A DNA stretch of 33,874 nucleotides, taken from assembly GCA_031287395.1 (NCBI GenBank), contig JAITTA010000287.1, forward strand, positions 1 to 33,874, written 5' to 3'. Every line of letters starts with the position of its first letter. The stretch's first letter is position 1. Position numbers and translations under genes: made by a program. Origin of the DNA: Dysgonamonadaceae bacterium. Its GTDB lineage: Bacteria; Bacteroidota; Bacteroidia; Bacteroidales; Azobacteroidaceae. The notes below the pieces were generated by a model that was not told where the DNA came from, ran no database searches, and saw only the letters and a program-made list of their open reading frames with translations. Positions 8,878 through 16,917 of this stretch are shown here, piece after piece.

Positions 8878-11634
8878 TTAGTTACTTTGAATTCCCGATT
8901 CTTTCAGAAATTCCAAAGGAGTTTGGCCGGTTATTTTTTTAAAGACATGGAAGAAAGAGCTTCGGGAATTGAATCCGCACTTTTCCGACAAAGCGGTCAA
9001 GGTATATTGATGGATTGAGTCGGTTTGAGCTTTTTTCTTGAATTCGGTTACGCGGTATTTATTGACGAAATCGGTAAAATTTGTTTTCAGGTTTTGATTC
9101 AGTACTTGAGATATCTTGGCCTGAGGATATTTTATGGCGGCGGAAGCATCGGCCAGTTTCAGTTTGGAGTTCAGATAGGGTTGTTCCCGCTCCATGTATT
9201 CGAGCAATGCGTTTCTGATCAGAATGGATTCTTCTTCTACCAATTTGGAATTTTGATATTTTTCGGAATGATCCATTCGTTTTTTTACAGGATCAACGAT
9301 TTTTTTCTTTAAATTACTTAACTTTATAAGTTGAATCCTGTAAAAATAAATTTCCGTCAAGATAATGAGGATGGAAATTCCTATCCAGAAATAAGTCGCA
9401 TAAGACTTTTTCTTGAGAATCAATATGTTTTTTTCCGGTTCGAGGCTGCCTGCTTTTCGTATATGAAGTTTGTATCTTCCCGGTTTCACATCGGTGTAAC
9501 TGATCTGGTTTTGTCCGATTAACCTATTCCAGGTGGAATCCTGTCCGTCCAATTTATATTCGTAAATTTCGGATTTGAGTATTCCGAAATCCAGACCGGA
9601 AAAACGGATATCCACGTTGTCCTGATTCGATTCGAGATGGATGATGGAGGTAAATTCGGGAGCATATTGTAAGGATGGAGTTCCGGGCTTTATTCTTTTT
9701 CCTCCGATATATACCGCTGTGACGACAATGGGTTTCTTTCCCGGATCTGTTTTGGGATTTTCCGGCGGCAGGGTATGCAATAATCCTTTTTCATTGGCCC
9801 ACCAAATGGTTCCTTCTTCGTCCTTTTGAACCGAATGGTTGAACAATAGGGCCGGTATTCCGTCGGTTAATGAGAAAAGAAAATAATTGCCGGTTTGTTT
9901 ATCAAAGCGGATTAATCCTTTTGCAGTTGAAATCCAGAGGTATCCGAAGTTGTCTTCTATCGTGCTGATGGCAAATATGTCCGGAAGCAAGTTTTTGTCC
10001 GTGTAGTGTTTTCCTGCGGACAATGATTTGTCGATCTGAACCAGACCGTTTTTTTCACTGCAAATCCAGATATCTCCCGAACTATCCTGGTAGAGGTGCC
10101 GGATCATTTTCAGATTCGGATTAAAACCGGCTGGAAAAATATCTTTCCGGATCGTTTGTGTCTTATTGTCGTATAGACAAACCCCTTCGGCCGTACCGAT
10201 CCATATCCGGTTGTCGGAATCACATAAAATACTATATACCAGGTTGTCTGTTAATCCCGAATCGGACGAAGTGTATTGTGTTATTTTCCCGGTATGGGGA
10301 TCGAAGCAGATGACCCCGCTCAATGTTCCGAACCAGATCCGTTTGTCTTTATCCGAAGTAAAAGAATAAAAGGAATTGTTCGTGAATAATTGTTCGTCTT
10401 TGAATTCGGACAAAGTCATTGTTTGAGGATTGAAAGTATATAATCCGCCACTGTATGTCCCGATTAGAAATTGATTGTTCCAGGGGAAAATACTCAGGAT
10501 GATGTTTGATTTCAAGACACGGGTATTTTCCGACGAAAAATTCCTGAAGACGGATTCTTTTTCCGAGATGAAGAAGAATCCGTTTCGTGTACCGATGATT
10601 TTCCGTCCGTCGTTCCCGATCCAGAAAGAACGGACATTCAAATCGAGCGTATTTAGTTTTCCGGGAAGAGAATAAACCCGGAAGATATCCCTTGAAATGA
10701 TATTATAATTTAAACCGGAAAAAAAAGTTCCGATCCAGAAAGTTTGATCGTCAAGTAGAAAAGAATAGATGGCATTTGAGCTGATGCTGTAAGGATTATT
10801 CGGATCGTGGGTGACGGAAGATACGGATTGGTTTTCCAAAGAGACTATTTTCAATCCGCCACCGTTTGTTCCTACGTATAATTTGTTTTGATGGAAGTTC
10901 AGATTCAGGATGCAATTGTTTCCCAGGTTCGTGAAACGGGTAAAAGTTTTGGATGGGATATCGAAAACAAGAACTCCCGTATTTTCGGAACCGATATAAA
11001 TTTTCGATCCTACCTGAATCAGGCAATAAAATTTGTTCAATATATTATTTGTGGGAGAATAGAGGTATTTTTCGTGTTTCCGGTGGTGGGGGTTATAATA
11101 AATCAATCCGTCGTCACTTGTTAACCAGCAATTGTCTCCGGAATCGATGATGATTCCCGTCAGATGTCCGGTACTGTTTATTTCGGTTTTTTCGATGGAA
11201 TTTTCTTTTTGGGTAAACAGACCATGATCCGTGCAGATATAAAGAGTCTCTTTATGAAATTTCAAGGCGCGGACGGCAATAGGATTGATGCCCGGTAATT
11301 CGACTGTCCGGATGGAACCGGATTTTCTTGATAAGACTTTAAGTCCGAAGTTTGTTCCCACCCATAACCGGTTGGAGTCTGTTTCGCAGATTGTATAGAT
11401 GGTTTCATTATTAAAATCGGGATATACTTCCACATTGATCCCGTCGAAACGATTGAATCCGTTTTGTGTTCCCAACCAGATGAATCCGGCGGAATCCTTG
11501 TAAATAGCATTGATTGTATTATTGGAAAGCCCGTTATCCGTATTTATCGTGGTGAAATGTAAATCAGGGCCGAAAGAAGAAGCGGGAAATACATTTCCCG
11601 AAAACATAAATAAAAGAAAAATTATTTTTCTCAT
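8878..11634 (-). CDS. Membrane-anchored sensor-regulator: two-component-regulator-propeller repeats, Y_Y_Y domain, one TM, AraC-type HTH; no histidine kinase or receiver
   Basis: Repeated propeller motifs (INAIYKDSAGFIWLGTQNGFNRFDG, IWIGTAEGVCLYD); TM YFWIGISILIILTEIYFY; C-terminal AraC HTH (LTALSEKCGFNSRSSFFHVFKKITGQTPLEFLKE). Confidence 0.88.
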   Translation of the reverse strand: MRKIIFLLFMFSGNVFPASSFGPDLHFTTINTDNGLSNNTINAIYKDSAGFIWLGTQNGFNRFDGINVEVYPDFNNETIYTICETDSNRLWVGTNFGLKVLSRKSGSIRTVELPGINPIAVRALKFHKETLYICTDHGLFTQKENSIEKTEINSTGHLTGIIIDSGDNCWLTSDDGLIYYNPHHRKHEKYLYSPTNNILNKFYCLIQVGSKIYIGSENTGVLVFDIPSKTFTRFTNLGNNCILNLNFHQNKLYVGTNGGGLKIVSLENQSVSSVTHDPNNPYSISSNAIYSFLLDDQTFWIGTFFSGLNYNIISRDIFRVYSLPGKLNTLDLNVRSFWIGNDGRKIIGTRNGFFFISEKESVFRNFSSENTRVLKSNIILSIFPWNNQFLIGTYSGGLYTFNPQTMTLSEFKDEQLFTNNSFYSFTSDKDKRIWFGTLSGVICFDPHTGKITQYTSSDSGLTDNLVYSILCDSDNRIWIGTAEGVCLYDNKTQTIRKDIFPAGFNPNLKMIRHLYQDSSGDIWICSEKNGLVQIDKSLSAGKHYTDKNLLPDIFAISTIEDNFGYLWISTAKGLIRFDKQTGNYFLFSLTDGIPALLFNHSVQKDEEGTIWWANEKGLLHTLPPENPKTDPGKKPIVVTAVYIGGKRIKPGTPSLQYAPEFTSIIHLESNQDNVDIRFSGLDFGILKSEIYEYKLDGQDSTWNRLIGQNQISYTDVKPGRYKLHIRKAGSLEPEKNILILKKKSYATYFWIGISILIILTEIYFYRIQLIKLSNLKKKIVDPVKKRMDHSEKYQNSKLVEEESILIRNALLEYMEREQPYLNSKLKLADASAAIKYPQAKISQVLNQNLKTNFTDFVNKYRVTEFKKKAQTDSIHQYTLTALSEKCGFNSRSSFFHVFKKITGQTPLEFLKESGIQSN

Positions 11635-11834
11635 CCGTTACCTCTCATTTAATTACAAAGTTAGTAAAATCATTTCAAATTTCAAATTCCGTCACAACGA
11701 AAACCGTTTATACCTTATCCAGAATCTCCTTCCCTCAACCGTTCAATTCGAAAAAAAAAATGAAAATAAGTCCAGAATTATTATTTTTAGACTAAAAAAT
11801 CCCGGAATAACAATTGTTTTAACATTTATGCCCA

Positions 11835-11842
11835 TACTTTTG
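11835..11842 (+). promoter_or_regulatory. Candidate Bacteroidetes -7 element (TACTTTTG) upstream of susC-like gene
   Basis: TAnnTTTG match with an upstream TTG at 11815-11817. Confidence 0.4.
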
Positions 11843-11900
11843 TCATCGTTACAACGAAAAATTGAAATCACAAATTCATTTATATTAATAAACATGATTT

Positions 11901-14900
11901 ATGAAGAAATTCACAATTAACTTATCCGGAAAATCCGTTTTGTTGGCTTTTCTGATGTTTTGCGGAGGAAGCTATTACAACGGATTTGTTTATGCTGATG
12001 AAAAAGGAGAAACGAGTATTTTTCAAGGAAACCTGAAAGTAACCGGCGTTTTGAAAGACACCGGTGGAGAACCGGTCATGGGAGTTTCCGTTACTGTGGT
12101 TGGTACCGGTCTCGGAACCACTTCCGACTTGGATGGTAAATTCCAGGTTACGGTACCTAACACCCAATCTAAACTGGAATTCCGATATCTGGGATTTGCA
12201 ACGAAAGTAATAACTGTCGGAAATCAGACAACTTTTGAAATCACGATGGAGGAGGATTCCAAACTGTTGGACGAGGTGGTCGTGATAGGATACGGTTCTT
12301 TGAAGCGCTCCGACCTGACGGGAGCCGTGAGTTCGGTCTCCATGCCGACTTTGCTGCTGAGTTCGCAGACCAATGCTTTCGGAGGAATGACGGGAACCGT
12401 ATCGGGAGTTAATATTATACGTAACAATAATAAACCGGGAGGTACGTATGATATTGTCGTCCGGGGATTAAGCTCCATTTCCGGGACCAATGCTCCGCTG
12501 GTGGTAATAGACGGGATCCCGGTTCCGGCTCAAGGTTCCGGGCAAACAGGTTTTACAACCGGGTTGGAAAGTATCAATCCGGATGATATTGAGAAAATAG
12601 ACATTCTGAAGGATGCTTCGTCAACGGCTATTTACGGTTCACGAGCTTCCAACGGCGTTATCATTGTTACCACCAAGCGGGGAAACCTTGGAAAACCGAA
12701 AGTGGCTTATTCGGGATATGCGGGCTGGAGAGAATATACCCATGTTCCGGAAATGATGTCGGGTGACGAATATGTACAGTTAGCCCGTGAAGCCGCCCGT
12801 GCACAGAATAATAATGTTTATAAACCCGATGAACAGGTTTTTACCGATCCGTCCGAACTTAAAGCCGTGCAGGATCATCATTATTATGATTGGCTGGGCG
12901 CTATTTCAAATCCGGCGCTTATTACAAATCATTCCCTTCAGGCTTCCGGAGGTACGGATGCCGCAAAATATGCGCTTTCGGGAGGATATTACTTCGAAGA
13001 CGGTATGGTGAATCCGCAAGATTTTACCCGTTATACTTTCCGGTCTGTTATGGATTTGAAATTATCGGAACATGTCACGTTCGGCGGGAGCATGTATTTG
13101 ACTCATACGATACGGAATACGGGTAACAGCGATTTGTTGCAGGATGCCCTCCGTATGCGTCCCACGCAACATCCCGAAAGTCTTGTCGATGGAAGTGAAA
13201 TGTGGAAGTATGCCAGTAACGGTTTGTTTAATCCGTTGACTACGAATCAAAATGAGTTCAATCAAACCAAAACTTCCAATATTTTTGTCAATGCATACCT
13301 TGCAGTCAATCCTGTAAAAGGACTTGAATTGAAATCCTCGTTTTCACCGAGATTACAGAAAGACATGATCGGACAATACCGGGGCAAATGGACTAAAGCT
13401 AATCAGGGAACAACAGCCGGAGCTACTAATAATTACCGCAAAAATGATTATACGGACTTCGTTTGGGATAATATTGCCAATTATAAATGGTCTAAAGGGA
13501 TTCATAACCTGGATATAACCGGCGTTTTCTCCATGCAGCAGAATGTGATGGAAGGGATATACGGACAATCCCAATACCTGACATTCAATTCCTTGTGGTA
13601 TAACTTGCAAGGAGGTTCTACCAATTCGGCTCAGTCGAGTTATACCCAATCCAGTCTGATGTCTTATCTGGCAAGGGTCAATTATACCTTATTGGATAAG
13701 TATCTGATTACGGCATCTATGCGTTATGACGGTTCTTCCAAACTGGCCGAGGGCAACAAATGGGGGTTGTTCCCATCGGCTGCCGTCGCATGGCGCCTTT
13801 CGGAAGAATCTTTCCTGATGGACCTGCGATGGCTGTCTAATCTGAAACTCCGGTTGAGCTACGGAGAAACCGGTAATGATTCCGTAAGCCCGTATTCTAC
13901 CGACGGACGGATTTCCGGCTCTCAATATATTGTAATCGGAGGTTCGGGAGTCGTAGGAAATGTCCCCAACAATCTTCGTAATACCAAATTGACATGGGAA
14001 CGATCGGCAGAATATAATCTTGGCCTCGATTTCGGATTATTCGATTCCCGTATTTCCGGAAATATTGATGTATATAACAGGCTTACCACGAATTTGATTA
14101 TGCCTAGATCGGTCCCTGCTACTACCGGTTATTCTTCCGTTACGGATAACGTCGGTTCGGTACGCAACAAAGGAATTGAAGTGACGGTGAACACTTTGAA
14201 TGTGAAGAGCGGCCGGTTTACCTGGCGTACAAACATCAATCTTGCTTACAACAAAAACGAAATTGTAGATCTGGTGTTCAAAGAAGATTTGGGAGCTTAT
14301 TCCGAACAATTGGAAGGAATGGTCGGAGATTTTAACAACAAATGGTTTATAGGACAACCAATAAAGATCAACTGGGCATACCAGACATTGGGGGTATGGC
14401 AGTTGGGAGAAGAAGCCGAAGCTTTGAAACACGGACTGAAACCCGGTAACTACCGCGTTAGGGATTTCAACGACGACGGAGTGATCAGCGCTAACAAAGA
14501 TCAGTTTCTTTATGGTCATCAAACTCCCGACTGGACAGGAGGTATGACCAATATGTTTAATTACGGAAATGTTGATTTTAGCGTCAATATGTATTTCCAG
14601 ACAGGTGCCAAGATAAGAAGTCAATTCTATGTGTCGTATGCTCTGGAAAACAATAATCAGAATTTCAATAACATGAAAAAAGATTATTGGACGCCGGAAA
14701 ATCCGACCAATGCTTCCGCTCAGCCTTCCAACATGGGTTCTTACCGTGGATCGGATGCTACGCATCTGATATTCGGTACGGATTTTCTGAAAGTTGGTTA
14801 TGTTACTCTGGGATACACGGTTCCTAAAAAAATCTTATCGAAAGCCGGACTGAATCAGTTCAGGTTCTACGCAACCATGCAGAACCCGTTTACGTTTACT

Positions 14901-14999
14901 TCATTCCCGGGTTTTGATCCGGGACAGCCGAACGCAAGTATTGGAACTACCGATATGATCACACGAAATATTATTTTTGGCCTCAATTTCTTATTTTAA
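11901..14999 (+). CDS. SusC-like TonB-linked outer-membrane transporter
   Basis: VTGVLKDTGGEPVMGVSVTVVGTGLGTTSDLDGKFQVTVP; TonB-box-like LLDEVVVIGYGSLKRSDLTGAVSSV; ILKDASSTAIYGSRASNGVIIVTTKRG. Confidence 0.96.
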   Translation: MKKFTINLSGKSVLLAFLMFCGGSYYNGFVYADEKGETSIFQGNLKVTGVLKDTGGEPVMGVSVTVVGTGLGTTSDLDGKFQVTVPNTQSKLEFRYLGFATKVITVGNQTTFEITMEEDSKLLDEVVVIGYGSLKRSDLTGAVSSVSMPTLLLSSQTNAFGGMTGTVSGVNIIRNNNKPGGTYDIVVRGLSSISGTNAPLVVIDGIPVPAQGSGQTGFTTGLESINPDDIEKIDILKDASSTAIYGSRASNGVIIVTTKRGNLGKPKVAYSGYAGWREYTHVPEMMSGDEYVQLAREAARAQNNNVYKPDEQVFTDPSELKAVQDHHYYDWLGAISNPALITNHSLQASGGTDAAKYALSGGYYFEDGMVNPQDFTRYTFRSVMDLKLSEHVTFGGSMYLTHTIRNTGNSDLLQDALRMRPTQHPESLVDGSEMWKYASNGLFNPLTTNQNEFNQTKTSNIFVNAYLAVNPVKGLELKSSFSPRLQKDMIGQYRGKWTKANQGTTAGATNNYRKNDYTDFVWDNIANYKWSKGIHNLDITGVFSMQQNVMEGIYGQSQYLTFNSLWYNLQGGSTNSAQSSYTQSSLMSYLARVNYTLLDKYLITASMRYDGSSKLAEGNKWGLFPSAAVAWRLSEESFLMDLRWLSNLKLRLSYGETGNDSVSPYSTDGRISGSQYIVIGGSGVVGNVPNNLRNTKLTWERSAEYNLGLDFGLFDSRISGNIDVYNRLTTNLIMPRSVPATTGYSSVTDNVGSVRNKGIEVTVNTLNVKSGRFTWRTNINLAYNKNEIVDLVFKEDLGAYSEQLEGMVGDFNNKWFIGQPIKINWAYQTLGVWQLGEEAEALKHGLKPGNYRVRDFNDDGVISANKDQFLYGHQTPDWTGGMTNMFNYGNVDFSVNMYFQTGAKIRSQFYVSYALENNNQNFNNMKKDYWTPENPTNASAQPSNMGSYRGSDATHLIFGTDFLKVGYVTLGYTVPKKILSKAGLNQFRFYATMQNPFTFTSFPGFDPGQPNASIGTTDMITRNIIFGLNFLF

Positions 15000-15003
15000 T
15001 TAA

Positions 15004-16839
15004 ATGCATACGACAATGAAATCAAATAAGTTTATTCACATCATTATTTTTGTTCTATTCGTCCGGATGTTGACTTCCTGTTCGGGTTTCCTCGATGAGG
15101 TGAACTATTCGAGCCAGTCTGCCGAGACTTATTATGCCACTCAACCGGGATATGAAAGTTTGGTCAACGGTTGTTACGCTTCGCTGAAGGATGTTTACAA
15201 TTCGCTGGATTATTTCTTCCTGGCGCAAATAGGTACCGACTTGGGGACACAAAGCTCCACGACAAGCATTTCTCCGGTCAATGCCTATACTTTGCAATAC
15301 GATGCCAATCAAGGGAATGTGTCTTCCTTGTGGAATAACCTCTATAGAGGGTTGAAGAATTTTAATGCGGCCATTACTCGCGCTTCAAAAGTGATCACTT
15401 CCGGTCCGGAAGGAATGAACGCTTCTCTCCTGGAGCAACGTGTGGCCGAAATGAAAGCGCTCAGGGCGTTATATCTTTTCGAGATTATCCGGAATTGGGG
15501 GCAGGCGCCTCTCATTACGGAAGAATATATGGCTCCGGTTACTACTGCTAAGTATAACACCGAACAGGAATTTTACGAACAAATTCTTTCGGATCTCAGC
15601 GACGCCAATCTGGAACTGTTACCCTGGAAACAAACCGGAGGCAATTATGGACGGGTGTCGAGGGCTGCCGGTAAACACCTTCGCGCCTTGGTTTATCTGA
15701 CTCGCGGATATTCTCCGGCAGCTGTTTCAGATGATTTCAAAAAAGCTTATAATGATGCTGTCGAAGTATTTAATAATTCCGGACATAAATTATTGGACGA
15801 TTACATGATGGTTCACCGCCAGGCCAATCAGACGAACGACGAGATCCTATTCAGTCTGGGGTTTGCCAATCAGGCCAATTACAATACCAATGCATGGCCT
15901 AAATTCTATCTGTTCCCTTATAGAGAAGGTTATCTCGGATTGTCGAAATCCAATATTTACAGCAATGATTGGGCCACCGTAATGCCTACCAAATGGGCTT
16001 ATATGCAATTCGACTGGATGAAAGACCGCCGTGCGTCGGTGACTTTCATGAGTCCTTTGAATTCTAATCCGGCTACTTCCACCAATGGTAATCAGTACGG
16101 ACAAAATTTCTTTCAATGTACGAGTGCTGTGGCCGGTAAGTTCGCTCTTGGAGACACCTGCCTCTATTTCCCTGTTCCGACGGATACTAAATTCCGTTTC
16201 TGGACGCAGACGGATAAAGAGGCGCAGTCGACAGGAGAACATCCTTATGTAGTGTATAATTACCCTTCCGGAGACCCGGCGGATATGTCGCCGGTTGTCG
16301 GAGAAAACGACTACTTCATCAACGGATACCAGGCTTCAAGCGGATTTTCGCGTGCCTGGAACCCGGTCTGGAAATTCAAAGATAACAACACTACATATAG
16401 TGAAGGAAATGCCAATACAGGTACTCGTAATATCTATATCTTTCGTTTGGCAGAGACCTGCCTGATTGCCGCCGAGGCTGCCGTAAAGAGTAATGATAAT
16501 GCAAATGCTTTACTGTGGATTAACAAAGTGCGTAGCCGTGCTTCCGTCAATGCTCCTCAAGCCGGATTGCCCGGCTATACGGGTACGCTGACAATAGATG
16601 ATATCCTGGACGAAAGAGGCCGTGAACTGTTGGGAGAGGGTTCGCGCTGGAACGATTTGCAACGTACGGGCCGGTTGCCTGTGCTGACAATTAAATATAA
16701 TTGGGATTTACGGAATATCGGGACAACACTTCTTACGCAAGAATCGTTTAAAAGTAAATTCAACCGGCGTCCTATACCTATTGATTGGCTGAATTCCCTT
16801 TCTAACGGACAGGAGCTTGGCAATAATCCCGGATGGTGA
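15004..16839 (+). CDS. SusD-like starch-binding-family outer-membrane lipoprotein (RagB/SusD)
   Basis: Lipobox MLTSCSGFLDE; MKALRALYLFEIIRNWGQAPL; LDERGRELLGEGSRWNDLQRTGRL; immediately downstream of susC-like gene. Confidence 0.96.
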   Translation: MHTTMKSNKFIHIIIFVLFVRMLTSCSGFLDEVNYSSQSAETYYATQPGYESLVNGCYASLKDVYNSLDYFFLAQIGTDLGTQSSTTSISPVNAYTLQYDANQGNVSSLWNNLYRGLKNFNAAITRASKVITSGPEGMNASLLEQRVAEMKALRALYLFEIIRNWGQAPLITEEYMAPVTTAKYNTEQEFYEQILSDLSDANLELLPWKQTGGNYGRVSRAAGKHLRALVYLTRGYSPAAVSDDFKKAYNDAVEVFNNSGHKLLDDYMMVHRQANQTNDEILFSLGFANQANYNTNAWPKFYLFPYREGYLGLSKSNIYSNDWATVMPTKWAYMQFDWMKDRRASVTFMSPLNSNPATSTNGNQYGQNFFQCTSAVAGKFALGDTCLYFPVPTDTKFRFWTQTDKEAQSTGEHPYVVYNYPSGDPADMSPVVGENDYFINGYQASSGFSRAWNPVWKFKDNNTTYSEGNANTGTRNIYIFRLAETCLIAAEAAVKSNDNANALLWINKVRSRASVNAPQAGLPGYTGTLTIDDILDERGRELLGEGSRWNDLQRTGRLPVLTIKYNWDLRNIGTTLLTQESFKSKFNRRPIPIDWLNSLSNGQELGNNPGW

Positions 16840-16917
16840 AACTCCAATCCTGTAGGAACTTAAAATTTTATGCCCTTACGGGGAGTCATTTTTACTGATA
16901 ATTATTAAAATACAGAT

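Noticed and set aside
2937-8882. Identical 16-mer ATAAATACTTTTTAGT at 2937-2952 and 8867-8882, both at 3' ends of minus-strand genes
   Set aside because: Low-complexity A/T-rich sequence; a chance match of this length in about 34 kb is plausible, and no extended similarity flanks it.
8830-9018. 62-aa ORF between esterase and regulator
   Set aside because: Mostly antisense to the regulator C-terminus; no domain.
14037-14765. 242-aa minus-strand ORF opposite susC
   Set aside because: Entirely antisense to a well-supported SusC CDS; composition is that of a shadow frame, with no recognisable domain.
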